NCBI GenBank assembly: GCA_001798265.1
Contig: MGRR01000051.1
Location: 1-9,745 of the forward strand
Direction: 5' to 3'
Length of the DNA stretch: 9,745 nt
DNA from: Deltaproteobacteria bacterium RIFCSPHIGHO2_12_FULL_43_9
GTDB taxonomy: Bacteria; Bdellovibrionota; O2-12-FULL-43-9
Part shown: positions 1 through 6,954 of the stretch, piece by piece
Position numbering within the stretch: the first letter of the stretch is position 1
Layout of the letters: every line of letters begins with the position of its first letter
Position numbers and translations under genes: made by a program
Notes under the pieces: generated by a model
Seen by the model: the letters and a program-made list of their open reading frames with translations, nothing else
What the model was told of the DNA's origin: nothing
Databases searched by the model: none

Positions 1-21
1 ATCTCCTGAGATTGCTTCGCT

Positions 22-126
22 TCGCTCGCAATGACGGCGCTCGCAATGACGGCGCTCGCAATGACGGCGCTCGCAATGACGGCGCTCGCAATGACGGCGC
101 TCGCAATGACGGCGCTCGCAATGACG
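22..126. repeat. Tandem array of seven 15-bp units
   Basis: Seven head-to-tail copies of GCGCTCGCAATGACG; the first (22-36) differs by one base and the other six are identical. The preceding bases read ATTGCTTCGCTTCGCTCGCAAT (with a break, ATTGC at 11-15 and GCAAT at 28-32 can pair), so the array appears to be an amplified end of the ATTGC...GCAATGACG type of dispersed repeat that is also seen near 9644-9685. The array lies in the leader of the secretin gene. Copy number of such an array would be expected to vary between strains, but that is inference. Confidence 0.95.
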
Positions 127-130
127 ATTA

Positions 131-181
131 CGTCATCCCGGCGAAAGCCGGGATCTGGATCCCCGTTTTCACGGGGATGAC
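131..181. repeat. REP-like double hairpin with GTCAT/ATGAC ends
   Basis: Two perfect 8-bp hairpins lie side by side. The first is ATCCCGGC (135-142), loop GAAA, GCCGGGAT (147-154). The second is ATCCCCGT (159-166), loop TTTC, ACGGGGAT (171-178). The outer bases GTCAT (132-136) and ATGAC (177-181) also pair, so the whole element can close as one structure. The second loop reads GAAA on the opposite strand, so the two hairpins are arranged in inverted orientation, as in paired REP (BIME) elements. It sits 28 bp before the secretin start and may lie in its 5' leader. Confidence 0.85.
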
Positions 182-209
182 AGAGTACTAGCAATGACAG
201 GAGATTATC

Positions 210-1388
210 ATGGGGTTCCTCTATTACTTAATATTATCACTCTGCCTCTCCCCTCCTATCTGGGCTTCCGGCAAAACCGAACTCCGGTTAGAGGAGCTAT
301 CTTCCATTCTAAAAAACATTGAAGGAGTAAAGGGAGAGGTTACAGGCGGTAAGATTGTCATTAGTGGTGAAATCTACAGGGAGGAGGATTTAAACGTAAT
401 CAACAGATTAACAGAGCAGCATAGAACCGTAGTGAATCTAACAAGAGTCTCTCCATTTTTGATACAGATTAAACTTGAACAACTCAAAGAACTTGCCGCT
501 TCTCTTGGCTATACAAATTTTCAATTTGTTACTGGTTCTGAAAAGATTGTTATTAAAGGGGTTGTAAAGACCGAGGATGAGAAAAAAAATATTACAAAAC
601 TTCTTGAAGAGAACACCGCTCTGGCTTCACCGCTCATTACTGTTGGAAACAACGGTGGTTCAACAATCGTAATCGACCTTGAGCTTTATGAAATCAATAG
701 ACACGATCTCGACTCCCTTGGAATAACTCCGCCAACAGGTATTGCGGCAACCGGGAATATTGCATACAGGAATGAGGTGCCAACACTCACTTTATCTGCA
801 AAACCGCTCAATGATGTCGTATTAAACACAATCAAACAGAATTCAGGGACAAAGATATTGGCCAACCCAAGGCTGACCTGCCAAAGCGGTGAAGAGGCAT
901 CGTTTCTCGCGGGAGGTGAGATTCCAATCTCAGCTGTCTCCAGGGAGGGGTTAGTCTCAGTAACCTACAAACCTTACGGCGTCTCCCTGAAAATTCAACC
1001 AACCCTGATCTCCGACGGAAGGATAGCATTGAACATAAGCTCCGAAATAAGTTCCGTTGACCGAAGGGTCGAGGGACAAGTCGCGCCAAGCTTTCTAACA
1101 AGAAGATTTTCCACGTTTGCAACCGTAAGTCGTGGAATTCCAGTCCTACTCACCGGCCTGTTTCACGCCGAAGGTGGTGACGAGATCTCCTCACTTCCAC
1201 TTATAGGCCAATTGCCTGTTATTGGGAAACTTCTGAGCTCTTCTACATTCAGAAAAAGAGAATCACACCTTGTCGGCATCCTGACCGCGTATAGCCAGAA
1301 TGAGACAGACGGATTTATGGAAGCCGGAAGGGTTATGACCCACAGACCATTTGTTGAGAGGCCTTTATGGATCCATTCATCAGAGTAA
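210..1388 (+). CDS. cpaC: CpaC/RcpA-like secretin of a Tad (Flp) pilus, short form
   Basis: Probable outer-membrane secretin that lets a Tad/Flp pilus cross the outer membrane. The 392-aa product starts with a signal peptide (hydrophobic residues about 3-18, likely cut after Ala19 in PIWAS). Two BON-like segments follow (about 25-75 and 85-145). The C-terminal half is a secretin core: KILANPRL with Asn219-Pro-Arg-Leu, then GEEASFLAGGEIPI, VTYKPYGVSLKIQPTL, GIPVLLTGLF from about residue 309, and SLPLIGQLPVIGKL near the end. The ATG has a good Shine-Dalgarno, AGGAGA at 199-204, five bases upstream. The last 22 bases overlap the start of the ATPase gene, indicating one operon. It is shorter than the usual CpaC (roughly 450-500 aa) and I do not see the usual N-terminal pilus-formation domain. 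A generic type II/III secretin is the alternative; the CpaF-like neighbour favours Tad. Confidence 0.85.
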   Translation: MGFLYYLILSLCLSPPIWASGKTELRLEELSSILKNIEGVKGEVTGGKIVISGEIYREEDLNVINRLTEQHRTVVNLTRVSPFLIQIKLEQLKELAASLGYTNFQFVTGSEKIVIKGVVKTEDEKKNITKLLEENTALASPLITVGNNGGSTIVIDLELYEINRHDLDSLGITPPTGIAATGNIAYRNEVPTLTLSAKPLNDVVLNTIKQNSGTKILANPRLTCQSGEEASFLAGGEIPISAVSREGLVSVTYKPYGVSLKIQPTLISDGRIALNISSEISSVDRRVEGQVAPSFLTRRFSTFATVSRGIPVLLTGLFHAEGGDEISSLPLIGQLPVIGKLLSSSTFRKRESHLVGILTAYSQNETDGFMEAGRVMTHRPFVERPLWIHSSE

Positions 1389-2761
1389 GCGTCAAAGATC
1401 AGTCGAATAATTCAAGATCGCACCTTTTTCAAAAGGGGATGGTTGTTATTGGAAAGAATAACACCTCCGATCTGCCGTTAAACCATCCTTTGGTATCAAG
1501 ACAACACTCAATCGCCAGAATAAATAACAGCGAGCTAGAATACGAGGATCTCAAAAGCACAAACGGTTCACTAATCAACGGGGAGAGGATTACAATCAGA
1601 GCATTAACATCATCAGATGAGGTAAAGGTTGGGCCGTTTACTCTGACGTTTGATCTTGTTCCGAATTTCCGGCCCCTCATCGCTGAATGTTACAAAAGGG
1701 TAATAAGTGAATCACCTGGAGATGATTTTGAAGCAGGGGTTAGGGAAAATGCCAGAAGAATCGTCAACGAAATGTGTGGTGAGGGTGAGAACGCGGAAAA
1801 AATATATCCACTATTAATAGAAGAGCTCCTAACATACGGCCCACTGGATGAACTACTTAAAGATCCATCAGTAACAGAGGTAATGGTAAATGGCTTTGGT
1901 GAAATATACTTCGAGAAAGAGGGTGAATTAATCCTTCATTCACGACAGTTCTCAAGCGAAATCTCCTTAAGAAATTGCATCGACAGAATATTAATCCCCA
2001 CCGGAAGACGACTCGATGAAGCCTCCCCAATGGTTGATTCCAGATTACCGGATGGCTCAAGGGTAAATATAATAATTCCTCCGATTTCATTAAACGGACC
2101 ATGCCTTACAATCCGCAAATTCTCCAAAGAGGTTGCATCCATTAGCCAACTAATCTCACTCGGAAGCATTAAAGAACCCGAAGCTGAATTTTTGCGAAAT
2201 GCAGTCAAAGAGAAAAGAAATATAGTCATCACAGGCGGAACCGGCACAGGAAAAACAACGCTACTCAATGCCCTGGCAACCTTTATTCCCAATAATGAAC
2301 GATTAGTCACAATCGAAGATGCCGCAGAATTAAAACTAAACCATTCGCATCTAATCCGCCTCGAATCCCGCCCACCAAACGTTGAAGGCAAAGGAGAAAT
2401 TACAATCAGGCAGCTGGTTAGAAACGCACTTCGGATGAGACCCGACAGAATTATCGTTGGGGAATGCCGCGGAGCCGAAAGCCTGGACATGCTTCAGGCA
2501 ATGAACACAGGGCACCCTGGAAGCCTAACAACCCTGCACGCTAACACCCCAACAGATGGTCTCAGGAGGCTTGAGACGATGATTTTAATGGCTGAAATGG
2601 GATTGCCACTAAGAGCGATCAGGGAACAGATATCCTCAGCCCTAGATCTTGTTGTCCATCTTGAAAGAAAAGAAACAAAAAGGATTGTGCAATCAATCGC
2701 AGAGGTTTGTCACCTTGAGGGAGAGATAATCGCAATGAGGACGGTATACAAAATTGAGTAA
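1367..2761 (+). CDS. cpaF: FHA-domain fused CpaF/TadA-type secretion ATPase
   Basis: Probable cytoplasmic hexameric ATPase that powers Tad pilus assembly. Of 464 residues, about 5-98 form an FHA domain (VIGK 27-30, VSRQH 43-47, STNG 64-67, NG 71-72), a fold that binds phosphothreonine peptides. The usual Arg of the IGR motif is Lys30. A CpaF N-terminal region follows (YGPLDELLKDPSVTEVMVNG, about 155-175). The ATPase core carries Walker A GGTGTGKTT at 290-298, RMRPDRIIVGE at 356-366 with the Walker B glutamate, and GSLTTLHANTP with the conserved His. The start at 1367 is supported by GAGAGG at 1356-1361 and overlaps the secretin gene by 22 bases. The protein ends just after EGEIIAMRTVYKIE. CpaF proteins usually continue some 40 residues further, so the C-terminal tail looks missing. 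No tadB or tadC follows; a toxin-antitoxin pair begins 87 bp downstream. Confidence 0.88.
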   Translation: MDPFIRVSVKDQSNNSRSHLFQKGMVVIGKNNTSDLPLNHPLVSRQHSIARINNSELEYEDLKSTNGSLINGERITIRALTSSDEVKVGPFTLTFDLVPNFRPLIAECYKRVISESPGDDFEAGVRENARRIVNEMCGEGENAEKIYPLLIEELLTYGPLDELLKDPSVTEVMVNGFGEIYFEKEGELILHSRQFSSEISLRNCIDRILIPTGRRLDEASPMVDSRLPDGSRVNIIIPPISLNGPCLTIRKFSKEVASISQLISLGSIKEPEAEFLRNAVKEKRNIVITGGTGTGKTTLLNALATFIPNNERLVTIEDAAELKLNHSHLIRLESRPPNVEGKGEITIRQLVRNALRMRPDRIIVGECRGAESLDMLQAMNTGHPGSLTTLHANTPTDGLRRLETMILMAEMGLPLRAIREQISSALDLVVHLERKETKRIVQSIAEVCHLEGEIIAMRTVYKIE

Positions 2762-2785
2762 CATAAACTGGGCCAAAAGACCTGT

Positions 2786-2832
2786 TTTACGCAAGAATAC
2801 CCTTTACATAATATATCATTTTTGATATATTA
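2786..2832 (+). promoter_or_regulatory. Promoter and palindromic operator of the first toxin-antitoxin pair
   Basis: A perfect inverted repeat, TAATATATC (2809-2817) and GATATATTA (2824-2832), has a 6-bp spacer. A plausible sigma-70 promoter overlaps it: TTTACG at 2786-2791, a 17-bp gap, and TAATAT at 2809-2814. The left arm of the palindrome contains the -10 box, so binding of the XRE antitoxin here would block transcription, as expected for autoregulated toxin-antitoxin operons. The palindrome is seen directly; its use as an operator is inferred. Confidence 0.55.
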
Positions 2833-2848
2833 GGATTGGAGCTTTTTC

Positions 2849-3112
2849 GTGCAGTGGAGAGTCGCAGAAACCAGGAAGGTAGAGAAACAGCTTCGGAGGC
2901 TGCCTAAGAATATACAGCTAATCTATCGAGGGCTCTGTGATGATATTGAGCAAGGTGGTCCAACTCCCTTTGGATGGGATTCTAGACCACTGAAGGGTTA
3001 CGAAGATCATTATAGAATAACACTTGCTAAGAAATATCGAGTTATCATTCATGTTGTTAGCCCTTCGATAATTGTAGTTAAGGTAGCTCATAGGAAGGAT
3101 GTATACAGATGA
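2849..3112 (+). CDS. RelE/ParE-superfamily toxin of a type II toxin-antitoxin pair
   Basis: An 87-aa basic protein with the compact RelE/ParE fold pattern. It has an N-terminal helix pair (TRKVEKQLRRLPKNIQ), then the strand sequence RPLKGYEDHYRITLAKKYRVIIHV, and ends in VVKVAHRKDVYR at 76-87. RelE/HigB members of this family cut mRNA on the ribosome, whereas ParE members block gyrase. The YRI...YRVI core and HRKDVYR tail fit the RelE mRNA-interferase side better, but the sequence alone does not settle it. It starts with GTG, preceded by TTGGAG at 2836-2841. Its TGA stop overlaps the antitoxin ATG (ATGA, 3109-3112), so the two are translationally coupled with the toxin first, as in higBA systems. 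Confidence 0.85.
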   Translation: MQWRVAETRKVEKQLRRLPKNIQLIYRGLCDDIEQGGPTPFGWDSRPLKGYEDHYRITLAKKYRVIIHVVSPSIIVVKVAHRKDVYR

Positions 3113-3483
3113 CTTCTAAAACATTATTAAAGGTAGTAACGAATCAATATCCGGATCTAAAAGATTTTCCAAAAGTACAACTTCGGCTTGTCGAAAAGGC
3201 TCTAAACTTTGTTTCCAAGCTGAGTCCAGACGAAGAAATTCTTTCTGAAGAAGAGCATAAACTACTAATGAAAGAACTTGAACCTACAAGAGGAATGCAC
3301 TCTGGAGTGCGCCTTAAGATTTACCGGCTAAGAGGAGAGTTGACCCAACAGCGACTTGCCAAAAGGAGCGGTATTTCTCAGGCTAATATCTCTGCTATGG
3401 AAAAAGGGAGCCGTACTATTGGCCTAAACGTTGCTAAAAAATTAGCAAAAATCCTTAAATGTGATTATAAAAAACTAGTTTAG
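3109..3483 (+). CDS. XRE-family HTH antitoxin
   Basis: A 124-aa partner of the preceding toxin. Residues 1-65 form a mostly helical, charged N-terminal part (EEILSEEEHKLLMKELEP) that is likely the toxin-binding segment. Residues about 68-122 are a Cro/C1-type helix-turn-helix: LKIYRLRGELTQQRLAKRS, then GISQANISAMEKGSR with the typical Q-x-x-I-S-x-x-E-x-G pattern of the recognition helix, then AKKLAKILK. A strong Shine-Dalgarno, AGGAAGGA at 3092-3099, lies inside the end of the toxin gene. This should give more antitoxin than toxin from the shared mRNA. By family habit the protein neutralises the toxin and represses the operon, probably at the palindrome 2809-2832. Confidence 0.85.
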   Translation: MTSKTLLKVVTNQYPDLKDFPKVQLRLVEKALNFVSKLSPDEEILSEEEHKLLMKELEPTRGMHSGVRLKIYRLRGELTQQRLAKRSGISQANISAMEKGSRTIGLNVAKKLAKILKCDYKKLV

Positions 3484-3745
3484 AAAAGCTCGCTTTTATG
3501 AGCGACTATAAAAACGCAAGGAAAAACGGCGCATTTCCTGAATTTCTATCATTAGCCATTAATCCGTCATTTTCAGGCTTAAGGCCACATGGTATTTATT
3601 CGAGAAACACAAATACTAGCAAGTTATAAGCCAAACACAAGACAAGTGATTTTAGATAGTTACCAAGACCCTCGTTATTAAAATAACAAAAAATGGCAAT
3701 TTCACAACAAAATCCGCCTCTTTGAGCATTTACATTTTTTGCCTG
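3484..3745. other. Intergenic stretch between the two toxin-antitoxin pairs
   Basis: About 260 bp of AT-rich sequence without a convincing gene. Weak hairpins occur just after the first antitoxin: GCTC (3488-3491) with GAGC, and AGGAAA (3519-3524) with TTTCCT (3534-3539). Neither has a clear U-tract, so I do not call a terminator. No CGTCAT-type repeat is present here, unlike in the other long gaps of this window. Confidence 0.6.
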
Positions 3746-3782
3746 TTGACTAATACTGGGTATTATGTAATACTGGGTATTA
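3746..3782 (+). promoter_or_regulatory. Promoter with two tandem 15-bp palindromic operators
   Basis: TAATACTGGGTATTA occurs twice, identical, at 3751-3765 and 3768-3782. Each copy is itself an inverted repeat (TAATAC/GTATTA around a 3-bp centre), and the copies are 17 bp apart. A sigma-70-like promoter is interleaved: TTGACT at 3746-3751, then TAATAC at 3768-3773 after a 16-bp gap. The first palindrome fills the spacer and the second covers the -10 box and probable start point. The toxin ATG is only 3 bases after the second palindrome. This is a typical layout for antitoxin autorepression; the binding protein is inferred to be the downstream HTH protein. Confidence 0.7.
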
Positions 3783-3785
3783 GCT

Positions 3786-4118
3786 ATGGTTAGAATCTTT
3801 GTGCAGACACTTAGTTACATGAAACTGCTTGATGAGAAAAATATAACCGGGCTGCAGGAGATGATCGAAGACATAATTCTAAAAAATCCACATGCTGGAG
3901 ACGTAATCCCAGGCTTAGGTGGACTTAGAAAATTAAGGGTCGCTGATCCTAATCGAAAAAAGGGAAAGCGTGGAGGGTTAAGAATTTTATATCTTGATGT
4001 TCCAAAAAGAGAATTAATTTATCTCATATATTTATATGGAAAAGATGAAAGTGAGAATATTTCTAATGATGTCAAAAAAAGAATCTTCACTCTTGTTAAA
4101 GCGATAAAAGGAGAATGA
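3786..4118 (+). CDS. higB-2: HigB-2-like RelE-family toxin
   Basis: A 110-aa toxin of the HigB-2 type. The family landmarks appear in order: FVQTLSYMKLLDE at the N-terminus, NPHAGDVIPGLGGLRKLRVADPNRKKGKRGGLRILYLDVPKRELIYLIYLYGKDESENIS through the middle, and a basic helical end. HigB-2 proteins are ribosome-dependent mRNA endonucleases. The ATG at 3786 fits the family N-terminus, but no Shine-Dalgarno precedes it. If the -10 box at 3768-3773 is right, transcription starts about six bases before the ATG, giving a nearly leaderless message. It differs in family from the toxin at 2849-3112, so the two pairs are not a duplication. The stop overlaps ATGA at 4115-4118. Confidence 0.9.
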   Translation: MVRIFVQTLSYMKLLDEKNITGLQEMIEDIILKNPHAGDVIPGLGGLRKLRVADPNRKKGKRGGLRILYLDVPKRELIYLIYLYGKDESENISNDVKKRIFTLVKAIKGE

Positions 4119-4120
4119 AA

Positions 4121-4447
4121 ATGCTTAAGAAAACAAAAACCATAGAGAAAGGCTTGGTACGGGGATTAGAGGAGGCGCTGGCTCATTCAAATGGAAAACT
4201 GGCGCTAAAGGAAACTGTGCGTGAGCTGCCCGGGCCAGCACCAATATGGAAACCAAAGGAAATACAAAAACTACGAAGAGAAGTATTCAGTATGAGTCAG
4301 TCACAATTTGCAATTCTTTTAAATGTGAGCCTTCCAACAATACAAGCATGGGAACAGGGACAAAAAACACCATCCGGCTCCGCAGCTAGACTATTAGAGC
4401 TCATATCTATGGACTCAGATATTTTAGAAAAATTACTTGCAGCATAG
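4121..4447 (+). CDS. higA-2: HigA-2/NadS-like HTH antitoxin
   Basis: A 108-aa antitoxin paired with the HigB-2-like toxin. The N-terminal 40 residues are a helical segment (GLVRGLEEALAHSNGKLALKE). A helix-turn-helix follows: KEIQKLRREVFSMSQSQFAI, then LLNVSLPTIQAWEQGQKTPSG with the recognition helix and the W-E-x-G-x-x-x-P-x-G motif typical of this group, then AARLLELI. Two in-frame starts are possible. ATG 4115 overlaps the toxin stop but sits directly against AAGGAG (4108-4113), with no room for initiation. ATG 4121 has a 7-base spacing and is chosen here. The HTH is the likely ligand of the tandem palindromes at 3751-3782. Confidence 0.88.
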   Translation: MLKKTKTIEKGLVRGLEEALAHSNGKLALKETVRELPGPAPIWKPKEIQKLRREVFSMSQSQFAILLNVSLPTIQAWEQGQKTPSGSAARLLELISMDSDILEKLLAA

Positions 4448-4503
4448 TCCTATGTTCTGAGTCGTCACACGGCTCGATTGGCTGGGAATTCTAGAATCAA
4501 AGG

Positions 4504-4521
4504 CGTTGTTAATAAACAACG
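4504..4521. terminator. Possible hairpin between convergent operons
   Basis: Perfect 7-bp stem CGTTGTT (4504-4510) and AACAACG (4515-4521) with a 4-base loop, placed between two genes that converge at 4447 (+) and 4542 (-). The stem is fairly AT-rich and neither strand has a proper run of T after it, so its strength as an intrinsic terminator is doubtful. Confidence 0.35.
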
Positions 4522-4541
4522 AAATAGATCATCCAATGCAC

Positions 4542-5276
4542 TCATGATGACGATGCAAGGAAGCTTCTTACAAACTCATTTGTTGGTTTTTTTTGTAGTT
4601 CTTCCGGTGTACCGATCTGCTGAATAATACCTTTATCCATAACAACAATTCTATTAGACATTGTTAGTGCTTCAATCTGGTCGTGTGTAACGTATATAAC
4701 GGTTACCTTAATTTCTCTTTGCAGCTCTCTGATTTCGACCCTCATCTCTTCCCTGAGCTTGGCATCTAGATTTGAGAGGGGCTCATCAAGAAGTAGTACT
4801 CGGGGTTTCATGACAAGGGCTCTTGCTAGCGCTACCCGCTGCTGCTGCCCACCGGATAGCTGATGCGGATAGCGTTTTTCAAGATTATTTAGCCGAACCT
4901 GAGAGATTGCTTTTAAGACCCTTGTCTTTAGTTCATCCTTTTTTACTTTTTTTATCTTAAGTGGATACGCAACGTTCTGGTAAACAGTCATATGTGGCCA
5001 GACTGCGTATGACTGAAATACCATCCCGATTAATCTCTTTTCTGGTGGAATGAATGTTCTTAATGAAACGTCATTAACAACATCATTGCCTAATAAAATC
5101 TTTCCTGAAGTCGGCTGCTCGAGCCCGGAAACCATTCTCAGTGTCGTTGTTTTTCCACAGCCTGATGGACCAAGAAAGGAGACAAATTCTCCCTCTTTTA
5201 CTTTTAAGGTAAAATCATTGACGACTACATTGTCACCGTATGCTTTTTTAATATGTTCTAATGTTACATCACTCAT
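4542..5276 (-). CDS. ABC importer ATPase, FbpC/PotA-like, without TOBE domain
   Basis: The 244-aa nucleotide-binding subunit of the importer, on the cytoplasmic side of the membrane. It has all expected motifs: Walker A GPSGCGKTT (36-44), Q-loop in VFQSYAVWPHMTV with Gln88, signature LSGGQQQR (140-147), Walker B VLLLDEP (160-166), D-loop SNLDA, and H-loop His198 in VTHDQIEA. The IPPEKRLIGMVFQSYAVWPH segment is typical of Fe(III), phosphonate and polyamine importers. The start at 5276 gives a 2-base gap after the permease stop; an in-frame ATG at 5309 would overlap the permease and lacks a ribosome site. The protein stops right after FVRSFLASSS. FbpC/PotA proteins of about 350 aa continue there into a TOBE domain, so this is a short form, or a truncated one. 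Confidence 0.9.
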   Translation of the reverse strand: MSDVTLEHIKKAYGDNVVVNDFTLKVKEGEFVSFLGPSGCGKTTTLRMVSGLEQPTSGKILLGNDVVNDVSLRTFIPPEKRLIGMVFQSYAVWPHMTVYQNVAYPLKIKKVKKDELKTRVLKAISQVRLNNLEKRYPHQLSGGQQQRVALARALVMKPRVLLLDEPLSNLDAKLREEMRVEIRELQREIKVTVIYVTHDQIEALTMSNRIVVMDKGIIQQIGTPEELQKKPTNEFVRSFLASSS

Positions 5277-5278
5277 CT

Positions 5279-6934
5279 TTAAAACCCGTATTTTCCCTTT
5301 GTTAACCATTTCACGGTGATATTTGCAATCACAACCAAAACAACAATAAGCATGGCAAGGACTGCTGCGGCCTGAGGATCGTCGTATGATTGCAGATTAT
5401 ATAGCACTGTTCCAATTACCTGTGTCTTAGGACCAAAGAGCAGGATGGACATCGTTAGTTCGCTGAGCACCGGCATAAAGATTAAAAACCAGCCCGCGAC
5501 TATAGCAGGCTTTAAAAGTGGGATAATAATGGTGTTGAGAACCTGCAACCACGATGCCCCAGACATAAATCCGGCCTCTTCCAGACTTACATCAATCTGT
5601 TGAAGCGCGGCATTGGAGGTTCGCAAAGCAAAAGAGAGGTATTTTACTGAATAGGCAACAAAGAGAATTATAAGGGTGTTATAAAGATTTAGACCCCAGC
5701 CACCAGAGAATGCAATTATAAGTCCTAGCGCGACAACAACTCCTGGGGTTGCATAAGGGAGAGAGGCAAATGTGTCGATCAAATTTCTTCCGTAGATCTT
5801 TGTTCTTACCTTTATATAGGCAAGCAGGGTTCCAAGCATGACAGTGCAGGTGGCGGTTAAGACCGCGAGTTGTATTGAGTTAAAGATTGCGGTTTTCACC
5901 TTATTCATGCCAAAGAGAACGTGAAAATATCTGCTAAAGGAAAGATTTTCTAAAACAAATCCATTTCCATATGTTTTTTGCAGGCTTGTTAATAAGATAG
6001 TTGAGAATGGGAGTACTATTATTAAGATTGATAACAATACTAGAGATATAAATATTGGAATCCTCCATTTACCCAGTTCAACCTTGGCGATTCTGGAGCT
6101 CTTGCCCCCAACCATGGTGACCCGTTTTCTTTTTTGTAAGAAATCACTGAATAGAAGAAAAAGGAGGGCGATTGCCATCAAAACAACGGAGAGCGTTGTC
6201 GCGGATTCAATGCCTCCTTCGTAGCTTTGGGTGAGTGAATAAATTTTTGTGGTGAGAACGTGGATTCTGTTTGGCATTCCAATCATCGCCGGCACACCAA
6301 ATGAGGCTGCTGCCGCGACAAATGTTAAAATTGCGCCGGCAAAGATGCTCGGTTTTATTAACGGAAGTGTAATATCCCAAAAAACCCGCCATGAAGAGGC
6401 ACCGGACATTCTTGCAGCCTCTTCATATGATGCATCCAGCTGTTCAAGTGCTGTTACGGTTGCGAGGAAAATAAATGAATATAAGAAAAGTCCCTCTACC
6501 CAGATTATTCCTATCATGGAATAGATATTAAAAACCTTGGCGCCTAGTATCTGATTAATGTATCCCATTTTGGGATTCATAAGTTCAATCCAGGCAATCG
6601 CTCCTATATAAGGTGGAATAATGTAGGGGAGTGAAAAGAGGCTTCGCCACTTGTTTGCCCCTTTTAGATCTGATCGTCCTATCAACCAGCCAAGGGTTAT
6701 CCCTATTAACGAGGCAAACAGGACAACTGACACGGCCAGAATGAGTGTGTTTTTCAGGGCCTCAAGGTTTCCTCGGTCGCTCAAGAGTGTGTAGTAGCGG
6801 GATAGCGTAAATGAATCTGCGACAAAGAGGCTTTTCCAGATAAGAAGCAAAAGTGGGAAGAGACCAAAATAAAATACAAGTAATGTAGCTGAGCTTAGAA
6901 TTAGAAATTTGAGAGAAAAAATCTTCAAAATCAC
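5279..6934 (-). CDS. ABC importer permease, two fused membrane domains (FbpB-like)
   Basis: A 551-aa inner-membrane permease in which two BPD_transp_1 halves are fused, as in FbpB of iron(III) importers. Many hydrophobic segments give roughly 12 membrane helices. Each half has its ATPase-contact EAA loop: EEAARMSGASSWRVFW at about 171-186, and LEEAGFMSGASWLQV at about 451-465, both ending in PLxKP. Start is GTG at 6934; an upstream ATG at 6942 runs into TGA after three codons. No Shine-Dalgarno is visible. The bases around the start are a relic of the binding-protein gene end (YSQIMFE then TGA overlapping GTG), so this gene was once coupled to a binding-protein gene and is now separated from it by 1.6 kb. 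The substrate is not readable from the permease; Fe(III) is the default guess and 2-aminoethylphosphonate or polyamine are alternatives. Confidence 0.92.
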   Translation of the reverse strand: MILKIFSLKFLILSSATLLVFYFGLFPLLLLIWKSLFVADSFTLSRYYTLLSDRGNLEALKNTLILAVSVVLFASLIGITLGWLIGRSDLKGANKWRSLFSLPYIIPPYIGAIAWIELMNPKMGYINQILGAKVFNIYSMIGIIWVEGLFLYSFIFLATVTALEQLDASYEEAARMSGASSWRVFWDITLPLIKPSIFAGAILTFVAAAASFGVPAMIGMPNRIHVLTTKIYSLTQSYEGGIESATTLSVVLMAIALLFLLFSDFLQKRKRVTMVGGKSSRIAKVELGKWRIPIFISLVLLSILIIVLPFSTILLTSLQKTYGNGFVLENLSFSRYFHVLFGMNKVKTAIFNSIQLAVLTATCTVMLGTLLAYIKVRTKIYGRNLIDTFASLPYATPGVVVALGLIIAFSGGWGLNLYNTLIILFVAYSVKYLSFALRTSNAALQQIDVSLEEAGFMSGASWLQVLNTIIIPLLKPAIVAGWFLIFMPVLSELTMSILLFGPKTQVIGTVLYNLQSYDDPQAAAVLAMLIVVLVVIANITVKWLTKGKYGF

Positions 6935-6954
6935 TCAAACATTATTTGTGAATA
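6888..6954. repeat. Left copy of a 67-bp duplicated operon junction
   Basis: It aligns without gaps to 8539-8605 in the same orientation, 59 of 67 positions identical. Read on the - strand it holds the last codons of a binding-protein gene (YSQIMFE, stop) followed by the first 15-16 codons of the permease. Here the permease part is live and the binding-protein part is a relic. Identity stops abruptly at 6954/6955. Confidence 0.92.

Noticed and set aside
22..126. CRISPR array
   Set aside because: The 15-bp units are directly adjacent with no spacers, and no cas gene is present.
31..180. Open frame of 49 codons (repeating MTALA units) through the tandem array
   Set aside because: It has no ribosome site and is simply the array and the hairpin repeat read in an open frame; repeat-derived frames of this kind are a frequent false call.
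3488..3539. Intrinsic terminator after the first toxin-antitoxin pair
   Set aside because: The stems are only 4-6 bp and neither is followed by a clear T-run.
5277..5309. Upstream ATG start for the importer ATPase
   Set aside because: It overlaps the permease end by 31 bases, lacks a ribosome site, and adds residues that the ABC ATPase family does not have.
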